Below, piece by piece: positions 25,822-34,895 of a stretch of 42,272 bases of DNA (position 1 is the first letter of the stretch; each line of letters starts with the position of its first letter). This stretch comes from a bacterium 1XD8-76 (lineage in GTDB: Bacteria; Bacillota; Clostridia; Lachnospirales; Lachnospiraceae), in contig RAZE01000028.1 in the NCBI GenBank assembly GCA_003611955.1, forward strand, positions 1 to 42,272, read 5' to 3'. The translations under genes and the position numbers were made by a program. Below the pieces are notes generated by a model. That model did no database searches. It worked only from the letters and a program-made list of their open reading frames with translations, and had not been told where the DNA came from.

Positions 25822-25919
25822 GTTTAACCTCCGTTTGCCTTCCCCGTCTTATTATCAGGTAAAATCAGTGTTATAACCGTATTATACATCAAGGTTTCGG
25901 CTAAAGGAAGTACCTTTTT

Positions 25920-26513
25920 TCAGTTTTCCCGATATTTAAGCCGCAGCTTATCCGTGATCAGCGCGATAAACTCCGAGTTGGTCGGCTTGCCCTTACCGGT
26001 GTTGATTGTGTAGCCGAAGAGGGCGTCCAGAGTTTCCATCCGCCCTCTGCTCCATGCCACCTCGATGGCATGGCGGATGGCGCGTTCCACCCTGCTCGGT
26101 GTTGTCTGGTATTTGTTCGCGATGGAAGGATACAGAAGCTTGGTGATGGAATTTAACATCTCCATATCCTGCACCGACATCATGATCGCTTCCCGCAGGT
26201 ACTGATATCCTTTGATATGCGCCGGAACCCCTATCTCGTGGATCATATCCGTCACATCCGTCTCCAGATCATAGGACGGAGCAGCATCCGCCGAAGTAAA
26301 AGAAGAAGCCACTCCCGCCGGCAGGGATGCCGCCTTCAGGGCGCTCTCTCCGCTCCACTTCACTTCCACTTCCCTATTTCCTGTCTCCCCGTTCTTTTCG
26401 GAAGAAGAGACCGTTATCATGATCTGAAACTCTTTGTCCTGCTTCATCAGTTCATCAATGATCTTATGCATTTTTTCCGAATCTCTCGTAACCGGTACAT
26501 GAAGCTGTTCCAT
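25920..26513 (-). CDS. Spo0A C-terminal-domain protein without a receiver domain
   Basis: This 197-residue protein has a Spo0A DNA-binding domain at about 83-194 that is nearly canonical. Its parts include [50 protein letters not shown] and [19 protein letters not shown]. In Spo0A this domain follows a receiver of about 125 residues. Here the N-terminal 82 residues show no receiver features: no acidic pocket, phosphorylatable Asp or conserved Lys. It could be a phosphorylation-independent binder of 0A boxes, or respond to another signal through its N-terminus. AGGGGA lies upstream of the ATG. It is not the main Spo0A, and its targets are unknown. Confidence 0.88.
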   Translation of the reverse strand: MEQLHVPVTRDSEKMHKIIDELMKQDKEFQIMITVSSSEKNGETGNREVEVKWSGESALKAASLPAGVASSFTSADAAPSYDLETDVTDMIHEIGVPAHIKGYQYLREAIMMSVQDMEMLNSITKLLYPSIANKYQTTPSRVERAIRHAIEVAWSRGRMETLDALFGYTINTGKGKPTNSEFIALITDKLRLKYREN

Positions 26514-26582
26514 ATAAAATTCCCCTTTTTACACCAGATTTTCCTATTATATAATTTTTTATATAATATTTTCACACTATTC

Positions 26583-26611
26583 AGTATATTTCTTCCATCT
26601 GTTTCCTTCAA
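26583..26611 (-). promoter_or_regulatory. Promoter of the receiver-less Spo0A paralogue
   Basis: On the minus strand, TTGAAG (26606-26611) and TATACT (26583-26588) are separated by 17 bases. The transcript would carry a very AT-rich leader of about 65 bases. The end of the upstream kinase gene is only 23 bases away, and no clear terminator separates them. Confidence 0.75.
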
Positions 26612-26633
26612 GTCTGATGCATCGCCGGATTTT

Positions 26634-28115
26634 TTATATTCTGCGCTTTTCTTGCATTTTCTGATAGATTTCTTCCATTTCTTCTTTTAATTTTTCATAG
26701 ACCACATGGTTTTCCTTTCTGACCTGATATTCTTTTCTCTTTGCGCCATCCCTTATCACTGAAAACGCTTCTTTTATCGTTCTGTATTCCTTCATTGCTA
26801 CTGCCGCAACCATCAATGCTCCAATAGCTGTGCTTTCTTCATTATTCATACGCACAACCCGCTTTCCATAAACATCTGCCTGCATCTGATTAAAGGCTTC
26901 ACTTTTGGAAAAGCCTCCGCTTACCAATATTTTATCTGTCGGCACATATTTTTCAAAAGAAGAAATATTGTTCCAAATTTCCATACAAATACTTTCCAAC
27001 AACGCTTTCAACATATCCTCTCTTGATGTATTCAATGTAACATTGCAGAATGCCGCTGTTGCACTGCTGTTCCAGTCCGGTGTGGATCTCCCCTGAAAAT
27101 AGGGCAATGCTCTGCAGCCATGAGCTCCAGCCGGTATATCATTTAAAATTTCATTCAGCCGCCTATAAAAATTCTGTTCTTCCCGGTAAAAATTTTGTTT
27201 AAACCATTCCATAGCCGAAGTACATGTCAGCATACTCGCCTCCAAAATATACTCTCCTGATACAGAGGAGGCATTGCAAACCACATCCCAGTCCAGATGC
27301 TGTGGTATTTCGTGACAAGCGGTAAGCAGAAAACCTCCTGTCCCCAAAGTTAGAGATACATCTCCATGTTCTACTACTCCCTGACCCAGCATGCCGCACT
27401 GCTGATCACCACCTGCACTGATTACAGGCACACCTTCCAAAATTCCCGTCTCCTCCGCAAACTTCTTTGTCGTACTGCCCATGATGCTTCCCGGTGCTTT
27501 CAACTCACAGAGTTTTTCCTTATCAATCTCCATCAATTCCAGAAGTCTTTCATCCCAACTACAGGATTTTAAATTCATCAACAGGGAACGACTTCCGTAT
27601 GTGTAATCTGTAAAGAAATTTCCTGTCATATGATAAAACAGATAATCTGGAATCACGATTAATTTCCAGGCCTTTTCATAAATGTCCGGACGATTACGCT
27701 TAAACCATTTCATCTTTGTTCCGGAGAACACCGGATTTACGCGGGAACCGCAAAGCTGAAAAATTTCTCGATGATATGACTCCATTTCACGGCAGATTGT
27801 CACGGTTCTTTTATCCTGCCACATCTGGGCATTGCAAAGATGATTTCCCTCTCTATCCACTGGAATTACAGAGGATCGTTGGGAGGTCAACACAATCGCA
27901 TTGATCATCTCTCCCTCCTGTATCGAAAAATCTGCCATCACTTTCGCAATTTCTTTCATACTATTTTTAAAATCCAATGGGTTTTGTTCTATCAGTCCAT
28001 TCTCCAGCGAAATAACCTGATATTCTTTCTGAACGACATGCAGCATTTTCCCATTCGATCGAAACAGTATTCCACGCATGCTGGATGTCCCCACATCAAT
28101 GATCAAATAATTCAT
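26634..28115 (-). CDS. FGGY-family carbohydrate kinase
   Basis: This 493-residue kinase has the actin-like ATPase start IIDVGTSSMRG (phosphate 1 loop) and SQRSSVIPVD. The catalytic base is D237 in AGGDQQCG. LTLGTGGFLL is the phosphate 2 loop, and ILVSGGFSKSEAFNQMQADV is the adenosine motif. FGGY kinases phosphorylate sugars or sugar acids such as xylulose, gluconate, ribulose or glycerol. Which substrate applies cannot be told from sequence. As last gene of the operon, after a lactonase, it may phosphorylate the released sugar acid (inference). Confidence 0.9.
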   Translation of the reverse strand: MNYLIIDVGTSSMRGILFRSNGKMLHVVQKEYQVISLENGLIEQNPLDFKNSMKEIAKVMADFSIQEGEMINAIVLTSQRSSVIPVDREGNHLCNAQMWQDKRTVTICREMESYHREIFQLCGSRVNPVFSGTKMKWFKRNRPDIYEKAWKLIVIPDYLFYHMTGNFFTDYTYGSRSLLMNLKSCSWDERLLELMEIDKEKLCELKAPGSIMGSTTKKFAEETGILEGVPVISAGGDQQCGMLGQGVVEHGDVSLTLGTGGFLLTACHEIPQHLDWDVVCNASSVSGEYILEASMLTCTSAMEWFKQNFYREEQNFYRRLNEILNDIPAGAHGCRALPYFQGRSTPDWNSSATAAFCNVTLNTSREDMLKALLESICMEIWNNISSFEKYVPTDKILVSGGFSKSEAFNQMQADVYGKRVVRMNNEESTAIGALMVAAVAMKEYRTIKEAFSVIRDGAKRKEYQVRKENHVVYEKLKEEMEEIYQKMQEKRRI

Positions 28116-28162
28116 GATACCTCCATTTGTATATTTTATTTACCAATAATGAATATAGATTG

Positions 28163-29020
28163 TCAGAAAAACTTTCCTCTGCAGAATTCACGTCCCTGTA
28201 CGCCAATTTCTCCAAAGTATACGGCTCCTGCCTGACGATATTGATTCATTTCTTCTTTTGAGAGATCTTTCTGTGCTGTTGTAATCAGAACATTTTTTCC
28301 TCCAAAACAGATCGAAGACACATTGGGAACCGGTAGTTTTATATTGCGCAATACCTTTCCTGTAACCTGATCCACACAGGCTAATCCAAAACCGCCCCAC
28401 AGCGCTATCCACAGATTTCCATCTTTGTCCATTGCCATACCGTCCGGCCATCCTTTGGGGAACTGACACAGCACCTTTCGGTTTTTTATTTCTCCTGTAT
28501 CCATTGCATAATCAAAAGAGTACACCTCTCCGCTATAGGTATCCGTATAAAACATTTTATCCCGATCCCATACTATTCCATTGGAATAATCTACATTGTC
28601 GAGAGCTATTTCCCAGGACCAGTCCGATTTGATCCGAAAAAGTTTTCCCTGTTCTTTTCTTCCATGCAAATCCATCGTTCCGGCATAAAGTCTACCACAA
28701 GGATCACATTTACAATCGTTATAACGACTCACTTTATCCCATTCGGCATTCGGATGTACCTTAGGCGTAAATACCTCCGTGTCCGGATCATAAAATCCAA
28801 TTCCTTTTTGCGTTGCCACGATCAATCTGCCATCATTATTCAAAAGTACCGCAGAAACAATCTCTCCAAATTTATGTTTTTTCAATTGCCCATTCGCATT
28901 CACATACTGGAACAATTCACCCGCAAAAATATTGACAAAAAAATAACTGTTTTTCTCCGGACACCACAGAGCACTTTCAGCGAGAAAAAAGGTATCTGTC
29001 CCTATCTGTTTCAGCTCCAT
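28163..29020 (-). CDS. SMP-30/gluconolactonase family protein
   Basis: This 285-residue six-bladed beta-propeller opens sugar lactones in characterised relatives. The metal-binding residues of the family are visible: the Glu of AESALW near the N-terminus, the Asn of RYNDCKCD, the Asn of YSNGIVW and the Asp of WPDGMAMD. No signal peptide is present, so it works in the cytoplasm. It lies between the binding-protein gene and the kinase in the sugar operon. The substrate is unknown. Confidence 0.88.
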   Translation of the reverse strand: MELKQIGTDTFFLAESALWCPEKNSYFFVNIFAGELFQYVNANGQLKKHKFGEIVSAVLLNNDGRLIVATQKGIGFYDPDTEVFTPKVHPNAEWDKVSRYNDCKCDPCGRLYAGTMDLHGRKEQGKLFRIKSDWSWEIALDNVDYSNGIVWDRDKMFYTDTYSGEVYSFDYAMDTGEIKNRKVLCQFPKGWPDGMAMDKDGNLWIALWGGFGLACVDQVTGKVLRNIKLPVPNVSSICFGGKNVLITTAQKDLSKEEMNQYRQAGAVYFGEIGVQGREFCRGKFF

Positions 29021-29107
29021 AAGCCCTCCCTTTTTAACAAGGGCGAAGTATTGCTCTACGATCTATTTCGCTGCAATCTCCGCCCAGTCTCATTATTTTT
29101 TACTTTT

Positions 29108-30178
29108 TTATTCCGAAGTTTCAGATGTATCTTCTGTCTCTCCTGTCCAAATAAAGCCGTCTCTGCAAAACGCATTTTCTGTTCCTGCATTGACCGCAAC
29201 CATAGACATGGTAACCTGGTCGACCTCCTCTCCTTTGAAAAGCTGATCCATCACACTGATACACGATTTGCCTACCAGAATATGACAGCTTGGCTGCATC
29301 CACTGTACCCATCCTTCTCCCATATAGTGCAGATCATCTTCCACGGCGTTGGTCGCCACCAACTTGACATCCCCGGGATTTACGCCTGCAGACTTTAATG
29401 CTGCAACCATTCCACCTGCCGCCGAAGTCGCGCCGAAACAGTATACGCCATCCACATCGGGATTAGCTGTGATATAATCCTCTGCCACTTTCTGCGCCGC
29501 TGAAAGTTCCTGATCCACATATTCTGCATCTATCTCAATATCCGGAAAATAAGTCTCCATAATATACAAAAATCCTTTTTCACATTCCTGTGCCTCCAGC
29601 TGGCCTGCAGGTCCGTTCATCATAAACACTTTTCCGCTTCCGCCAATCTCATTTGCCAGAAGAATTGCCAGATCCTGCCCGGCCCCCTCCGGATTTTCCC
29701 AGATATGCGGACACACGTTCTCATCTAACGGCACATGTGTTGTCACTACTTTAATATCTTCCGCAAGAGCTTTCTTCACGACGGGAAGCAGTGCTGATGA
29801 ACTGCAGGCATGTAAAACAATTCCATCATAGCCTGCCGTAATGGCATCTTCCACCTGGGAAACCTGTTTATCTACATTGGAATAACCGCCTGCACTAAAC
29901 AAAGTAATCTCAAAACCCAAAGCTTCTGCCTCCTGCTTGGAAGCGTACCATCTCTCGTCATACCAAGGGCCTACGTTTGGCAGAAAACATGCGATCTTAT
30001 AAGTCTCGCCATTTTTTGGTTCTGCTGCTTTGTTCACCACTGTCTCCGTTTCCCCTTCCGCGTCATTCTCCAACGGCTGTGTGGTTTCTCCATCCATGGA
30101 AACCACATTTCCACATCCCGTCAGCACTCCCGCCAACATTGTCACTGCAAGCAGCAACCCCAATCCTCGTTTTCTCAT
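29108..30178 (-). CDS. Sugar ABC transporter substrate-binding lipoprotein (RbsB-like)
   Basis: This 356-residue protein has a lipoprotein signal peptide with lipobox LTGC at about 17-20, then an acidic linker. A type I periplasmic binding fold follows, beginning YKIACFLPNVGPWYDERWYA. DAITAGYDGIVLHACSS and the late DVKLVATNAVEDD are hinge-side motifs of the RbsB/PF13407 group. It would capture the sugar outside the membrane for the two adjacent permeases. The ATG at 30178 has AAAGGAGG upstream and gives a proper signal peptide; the frame upstream to 30214 overlaps the permease gene. Confidence 0.92.
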   Translation of the reverse strand: MRKRGLGLLLAVTMLAGVLTGCGNVVSMDGETTQPLENDAEGETETVVNKAAEPKNGETYKIACFLPNVGPWYDERWYASKQEAEALGFEITLFSAGGYSNVDKQVSQVEDAITAGYDGIVLHACSSSALLPVVKKALAEDIKVVTTHVPLDENVCPHIWENPEGAGQDLAILLANEIGGSGKVFMMNGPAGQLEAQECEKGFLYIMETYFPDIEIDAEYVDQELSAAQKVAEDYITANPDVDGVYCFGATSAAGGMVAALKSAGVNPGDVKLVATNAVEDDLHYMGEGWVQWMQPSCHILVGKSCISVMDQLFKGEEVDQVTMSMVAVNAGTENAFCRDGFIWTGETEDTSETSE

Positions 30179-30192
30179 TCCTTTTTCCTCCT

Positions 30193-31143
30193 TTATTTTC
30201 TGGCTCCAAGCCATGCTACCAAAATAATCAACAGCCCAATCAATGCTTCCTTTAAATCCGTGGACACTCCTAAAAGATTTAATCCATTCACCATGTATGC
30301 CATAATGATCACACCGATCAACGCCTGTATAATGCCGCCCTTTCCGCCTGCAAGACTTGTCCCGCCGATCACAGCACCCCCCAAAGCTTCATTGGAAAGC
30401 CCTCCGCCCATATAGGGCTGTCCAGACTGCATACGGGATGTCAACAACAGCGCTGCCAGCGCAACCAGTGTTCCATTTAAAATCCAGGCAGTCAGTTTTG
30501 CTCTTTCCAGCCGCACTCCCGAAAGTCTTGCTACATTTTCATTGCCACCCACTGAGTAAAAGCTTCTTCCGGTACGTGTATATTTCAAAAACAGATACAA
30601 TATAACTCCTACGACCGATACCACTATAAGCCCAATCGGAACTCCATAGATTCTTCCGCCGCCCAGATAAAAGAAAGAAGTCGGCAATCCTGTTATAGGG
30701 GTCTGAGTGATCATGTAAGTGGCGCCTTCCAGCAAAAACATCATCCCCAGCGATACAATATAAGGCTGTACATGGAACTTTGTAATAATAAGACCACAGA
30801 CCATCCCATACAATCCCCCCCATACCAGCACAGCTACAGAACCGCCCAGCGTCCCCATCCGCAATACCAGCATAGCAGAAATAATACTGAAAAAACTTAC
30901 TCCCGATCCCTGTGCCAGATCAATACCTGCCAGCAGCAGAACCAGAGTCTGACCGCATACCAGCATAAAAAGCGCTGTTGACTGTTTTAATACATTGATC
31001 AGATTTGCTGGTGTTGCAAACACCGGACTCGCTATTGTAAAACCGATGCACATCAGAATAAAGCCGACCACCAACATTCCCTCAGATGATTTCATGCTCA
31101 CTTTAAACAAATCTTTGGCCTCTGCCATTTTCATCTTTACCAT
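30193..31143 (-). CDS. Sugar ABC transporter permease 2 (RbsC-like)
   Basis: This 316-residue membrane protein of the PF02653 branched-chain/ribose-type permease family has about eight to ten helices. The conserved stretches are CGQTLVLLLAGIDLAQGS near the first third, YSVGGNENVARLSGVRLER and GGAVIGGTSLAGGKGG. It closely resembles the preceding permease, so the pair probably arose by tandem duplication and forms a heterodimer. GGGAGGGG precedes the start. It begins fourteen bases after permease 1 and ends fourteen bases before the binding-protein start. Confidence 0.92.
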   Translation of the reverse strand: MVKMKMAEAKDLFKVSMKSSEGMLVVGFILMCIGFTIASPVFATPANLINVLKQSTALFMLVCGQTLVLLLAGIDLAQGSGVSFFSIISAMLVLRMGTLGGSVAVLVWGGLYGMVCGLIITKFHVQPYIVSLGMMFLLEGATYMITQTPITGLPTSFFYLGGGRIYGVPIGLIVVSVVGVILYLFLKYTRTGRSFYSVGGNENVARLSGVRLERAKLTAWILNGTLVALAALLLTSRMQSGQPYMGGGLSNEALGGAVIGGTSLAGGKGGIIQALIGVIIMAYMVNGLNLLGVSTDLKEALIGLLIILVAWLGARK

Positions 31144-31157
31144 ATGCTTTCCCCTCC

Positions 31158-32126
31158 CTATGACTCAGCCTTTCCTTTTTTGATTACCGAGAGAATAATG
31201 ACAGCCCCCATAATCACTTCTCTGACAAACTGATTTAATCCTAAAATATTGAGACCGTTTATCAGAAAGGCAATAAACAGTGCTCCTATCAGAGTGGCTG
31301 ATATACTCCCTTTACCACCGTCAAAACTGTTTCCACCCACCACCGCTGCCGCTATAGACTGCATCTGAATCTCCGCACCCCCCAACGCCGGCTGACCGCT
31401 TCCCACTCTGGACATGAGAATCATACTTCCAACTCCAATTAAGACCCCGTTTAGCAGCCACGCTTTTATAATCGTTCGTTTCACAGATATACCAGACAGA
31501 TGCGCGGCCTGATTATTGCCGCCCACCGCATACATCCCACGGCCAAATGTACTTTTTTTCAACAAAATGTGTGCCGCCATACCTACCACAAACGCGATAA
31601 GAATGGAGACCGGTATTCCCAAGACAGATGCGCTTCCAATCCAGCTCACGGCCTCCGGCAGATTATAGACAGGATTTCCTCCGCTGATCAGCAGATTAAC
31701 TCCATAAATGATAAACTGCATTCCAAGAGCCGCCACAAACGGCTGCACCTTTCCCTTGACAATAATGGTTCCTGTGACAGCTCCGCACAAAACACTGACC
31801 AGCAGACCGGCCAGCAGACCGGCTCCAAAGCCGAATCGAAGCATCGCATAAGACGAGATCACACTGCAGAGTCCTACTAAATTTCCCTGAGACAGATCGA
31901 TCCCTGCCAGCATAATTACGTAGGTCTGTCCGCAGGCAATTAAAAACAAGGCGGAATTTTGACGCAAAACGTTCAAAATATTCGATAAAGAATAAAACGT
32001 GCCGGACTGAGTCGAAAACAATACAAACATAACAACAAACGCGATAAGCATAGTTATCTGAGTGGAATTTTCTCCTTTTTTCAGTTCCCGAAAACTTTGT
32101 AAAGCTCCCTTTCTGCTCTTTTCCAT
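31158..32126 (-). CDS. Sugar ABC transporter permease 1 (RbsC-like)
   Basis: This 322-residue membrane protein of the same family carries CGQTYVIMLAGIDLSQGN, YAVGGNNQAAHLSGISVKR and AAVVGGNSFDGGKGS, each aligned with the matching stretch of permease 2. The ATG at 32126 has CAGGAGG upstream. The open frame continues to 32201 but would overlap the ATPase gene. It starts thirteen bases after the ATPase stop. Confidence 0.92.
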   Translation of the reverse strand: MEKSRKGALQSFRELKKGENSTQITMLIAFVVMFVLFSTQSGTFYSLSNILNVLRQNSALFLIACGQTYVIMLAGIDLSQGNLVGLCSVISSYAMLRFGFGAGLLAGLLVSVLCGAVTGTIIVKGKVQPFVAALGMQFIIYGVNLLISGGNPVYNLPEAVSWIGSASVLGIPVSILIAFVVGMAAHILLKKSTFGRGMYAVGGNNQAAHLSGISVKRTIIKAWLLNGVLIGVGSMILMSRVGSGQPALGGAEIQMQSIAAAVVGGNSFDGGKGSISATLIGALFIAFLINGLNILGLNQFVREVIMGAVIILSVIKKGKAES

Positions 32127-32139
32127 TTTTTTCCTCCTG

Positions 32140-33642
32140 TTATGTTGCATACTGCAGAACTTTTTCCTGTGTAAGCTCCGCATGTTCCAGACGCCCCACA
32201 ATAGAACCTTCCTTCATCACCAGTACTCTGTCACTCATACCCACCAGTTCCGGCAGATCGGAAGACATCAGTATCACTGCCGTTCCGGACTTTGCCAGTT
32301 CCATAATCAATTGATGAAATTCAAACTTTGCTCCGACATCAATTCCATTGGTAGGCTCTTCAAAAATGATAATCTGCGCATCTGAGGAGAGCCATTTTGC
32401 AAGCACCACTTTTTGCTGATTTCCCCCGCTAAGCTGGCGAACCATCTTTTTCACCGTAGGGGTTTTGATCTGAAGCTGCTCTTTATACTGCTGCGCCGCC
32501 GCCAATTCTTTTTTATCGCTCAGAAGTCCCCAAACCGTAAACTTTTTCATGGAAGCAATTGTAGTATTTTTAACAATGTCAAAATTAAGATTCAGACCTT
32601 CTCTGCGCCTGTCCGCCGGAACATAAGCCATTTTATTCTGAATCGCCTGAGAAGGCGTATGAATCGTCACCATTTTCCCGGCAATTTCCATTTTCCCGTC
32701 GGATATTTTCAGATCTCCGAAAATCGCTCGCAAAATTTCCGACTTTCCGGAGCCCTTCAATCCGCAAATGCCCAAAATCTCTCCCCGGTGCAGCGAAAAC
32801 GAAATATTCTGAAAATATTTCGGATGCGTAAAGCCTTCCACCTTCATCACCGTTTCACCAATCTGCCGCTCTTCCCACGGGTAGATCGACTCCATTTTTC
32901 TTCCCACCATAAGCTCGATCAGTTCATCGGTATCGGTATCAGCCACCCGGAGCGTTTTTATCTTCGCTCCATTCCGGAATACCGTCACCCGGTCCCCGAT
33001 CCGTTTTACTTCATCCAATCTGTGAGAAATATATATAATTCCCACATTCTGTTTTTTCAGCTCACGGATCACTGTGAACAGCTGTTCTGTCTCCTTTGCC
33101 GACAGGGAAGCCGTTGGTTCATCGAGTATCATTACTTTACAATTCTGTGATAAAGCTTTGGCAAACTCGACCATCCTTCTCTCTACCAGATTTAGCTGTC
33201 CCACTTTTGTATTTACATCGATTGTATAGCCCAGCTTACCGAGAAGTTCTGCGCTTTTTTCACGCATATAATTCCAGTCTATTGGTCCTTTTTCACCTTT
33301 TTTCAGAGGTTCATGACCACAAAAAATATTTTCCGCCACAGTTAAAAGGGGAAGTAAATGGGATTCCTGAAATACCATTCCCACACCCAGTTCCTGTGCG
33401 TGGAGACAGCTTTTGATATTAACTTTTTTCCTGTCCAGATATATCTCTCCGTTGTCATTATGAACCGCACCTGCCACAATTTGAGTAAATGTAGATTTTC
33501 CGGCTCCGTTTTCTCCCAAAAGAATATGAACCTCACCGCTCAACAAATCAAAATCCACATTGGACAATGCTTTTACACCCGGATATTCTTTTGACACCCC
33601 GACTGTCCTCAAAATTTCTCTGCTCGTTTGACTACTCTTCAT
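32140..33642 (-). CDS. Sugar ABC transporter ATP-binding protein (RbsA/MglA-like, two ATPase domains)
   Basis: This 500-residue protein is a tandem ATPase. Domain 1 has Walker A GENGAGKST (43-51) and Walker B VMILDEPTAS, with a loose signature LNLVERRM. Domain 2 has the altered Walker A GLKGSGKSE, signature LSGGNQQKV and Walker B IIIFEEPTNGIDVG. A degenerate second Walker A and a Glu-rich Walker B are normal for this family. It energises uptake through the two permeases. An AAGGTGAG-type RBS precedes the ATG, and the gene begins 23 bases after the dipeptidase-like gene. Confidence 0.95.
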   Translation of the reverse strand: MKSSQTSREILRTVGVSKEYPGVKALSNVDFDLLSGEVHILLGENGAGKSTFTQIVAGAVHNDNGEIYLDRKKVNIKSCLHAQELGVGMVFQESHLLPLLTVAENIFCGHEPLKKGEKGPIDWNYMREKSAELLGKLGYTIDVNTKVGQLNLVERRMVEFAKALSQNCKVMILDEPTASLSAKETEQLFTVIRELKKQNVGIIYISHRLDEVKRIGDRVTVFRNGAKIKTLRVADTDTDELIELMVGRKMESIYPWEERQIGETVMKVEGFTHPKYFQNISFSLHRGEILGICGLKGSGKSEILRAIFGDLKISDGKMEIAGKMVTIHTPSQAIQNKMAYVPADRRREGLNLNFDIVKNTTIASMKKFTVWGLLSDKKELAAAQQYKEQLQIKTPTVKKMVRQLSGGNQQKVVLAKWLSSDAQIIIFEEPTNGIDVGAKFEFHQLIMELAKSGTAVILMSSDLPELVGMSDRVLVMKEGSIVGRLEHAELTQEKVLQYAT

Positions 33643-33665
33643 TGTCTCACCTTCTTTTCCTGATT

Positions 33666-34745
33666 TTACCGAAGGATCTCCTTGTATATCCGGAGTAAAT
33701 TTCCTCCCATGATTTTTGCTATTTCCGTATCCTGATAACCGCGGTCCAGAAGCGCCTCTGTCAACAGACCAAATCCGGAATCTTCTTTCAGCCCTTCTAT
33801 ATAGTAACTGTCACGCTCGCCGATATATACGGTTCCTTCACACCATCCCGGCAGCGGATAAAATCCATGATTCGGAAAATGATCTGATCCCATCGCCACA
33901 TGGTCGATGCCCACCTTATCAATAATGTATTCCACGTGATCCACAAAATCATTTGCCGTAGGACGGACGCCCGCTTCAATCTTCTCTCTCGAAATCATAG
34001 CCAGATCATATACACTGACTCCAAGCACACCTCCTGTTTTTGCGAGCGCTTTTAATCTTTCGTCGGATATGTTCTGGGTATAAGTATTGCATATTCCTCT
34101 GACTCCGGAATGAGAATCAATCACCGGCGCCGCAGCGATACGCACGGTATCATAAAATCCCTCATCATTCATATGTGCCGTATCAACAATCATTCCCAGA
34201 CGGTTCATTTCCCGTATCACTTCCATTCCAAAAGGCGTAAGCCCACCATGTGTACATGCTGTACTCAATCCATCTCCCAGGCGGTTCCTTCCAAAATCAC
34301 AAATCTGTACCTGTCTTAAACCAAGTTTGTAAAAAATCTGAAGTATATCCAAAGAATCATAGTTAGGTTTCCCTTCCAGCGGTCTTCCCCCTTCAATCCC
34401 CATAATACAGGCAATTTTTCCGGCTTCCACCGTCTCGCTGATCTCCTGATAGTTAACACACACTTTCATCGTGTCACTGCTCTCCTCCGATTCCTGAAGC
34501 AGCGAATTCAATACCCGAAAAGTTCCCCACTGCAAATTATCAGAAAATGCGCAGCAACTTGGTGTGTCAGCTCCGACGATAGCCGTTATTACATTCACTC
34601 CGCCTTTTTTAAATTCTGGTGCATATTTTGCCGAAAAAACCCCCTTTTCTCCTGTGGTTCGAAGCGGATCCAAACCGATCATAAAATGGTTGTGTCCGTC
34701 ACACACGATAATCTCATCGTGTAAAATACTTGGTATTCTCTCCAT
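33666..34745 (-). CDS. M19 (renal dipeptidase-like) metal-dependent amidohydrolase
   Basis: This 359-residue protein of peptidase family M19 belongs to the amidohydrolase superfamily and lacks a signal peptide. Family metal ligands align as E118 (GIEGGRPL), H191 (VDTAHM), H212 (IDSHSGVR) and D288 (GSDHFPN). At the first metal motif, where dipeptidases read DGHND, this protein reads DGHNH, so H20 replaces the usual Asp. M19 enzymes cleave dipeptides, including those with a D-residue, and some act on beta-lactams. Being the first gene of a sugar-uptake operon is unusual. It may cleave an amide in the imported compound (inference). A promoter lies upstream. Confidence 0.88.
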   Translation of the reverse strand: MERIPSILHDEIIVCDGHNHFMIGLDPLRTTGEKGVFSAKYAPEFKKGGVNVITAIVGADTPSCCAFSDNLQWGTFRVLNSLLQESEESSDTMKVCVNYQEISETVEAGKIACIMGIEGGRPLEGKPNYDSLDILQIFYKLGLRQVQICDFGRNRLGDGLSTACTHGGLTPFGMEVIREMNRLGMIVDTAHMNDEGFYDTVRIAAAPVIDSHSGVRGICNTYTQNISDERLKALAKTGGVLGVSVYDLAMISREKIEAGVRPTANDFVDHVEYIIDKVGIDHVAMGSDHFPNHGFYPLPGWCEGTVYIGERDSYYIEGLKEDSGFGLLTEALLDRGYQDTEIAKIMGGNLLRIYKEILR

Positions 34746-34791
34746 TTTCTTTCCCCTTCATTTATTTACAATTGTTTTTTTATCTAAAAAC

Positions 34792-34820
34792 ATCATACGT
34801 TTTTGTGCAAATTCTGTAAA
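34792..34820 (-). promoter_or_regulatory. Promoter of the sugar-conjugate operon
   Basis: On the minus strand, TTTACA (34815-34820) and TATGAT (34792-34797) are 17 bases apart. The leader to the first start codon is about 40 bases. It faces the promoter of the LysR gene across about 45 bases of AT-rich DNA. Confidence 0.7.
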
Positions 34821-34831
34821 ATAGTTATTTG

Positions 34832-34848
34832 CTTAATATGATCATAAG
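34832..34848. promoter_or_regulatory. Candidate LysR operator
   Basis: CTTAATATGATCATAAG contains the perfect ten-base palindrome TATGATCATA (34837-34846) with partly matching flanks. It also fits the T-N11-A pattern of LysR-type regulators. It lies between the two divergent promoters, just upstream of the -35 of the sugar operon, where a LysR activator would bind. Confidence 0.45.
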
Positions 34849-34866
34849 AAAATATTATGGGTATAA

Positions 34867-34895
34867 TTGACAAAAACATTATTACATTTTATAAT
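34867..34895 (+). promoter_or_regulatory. Perfect consensus promoter of the LysR-type regulator
   Basis: TTGACA (34867-34872) and TATAAT (34890-34895) are separated by exactly 17 bases, a perfect match to the vegetative consensus. The leader is about 20 bases and includes a GGGGGGAG ribosome binding site. Confidence 0.9.

Noticed and set aside
25903..25920. AAAGG-AAGTA-CCTTT hairpin with a T-run on the plus strand
   Set aside because: No plus-strand gene ends here, and on the minus strand, where genes run, the T-run is missing. The five-pair stem is likely chance.
26766..26779. A catabolite-repression (cre)-like sequence TGAAAACGCTTCTT
   Set aside because: Only the left half fits the cre consensus, and it lies deep inside the kinase gene.
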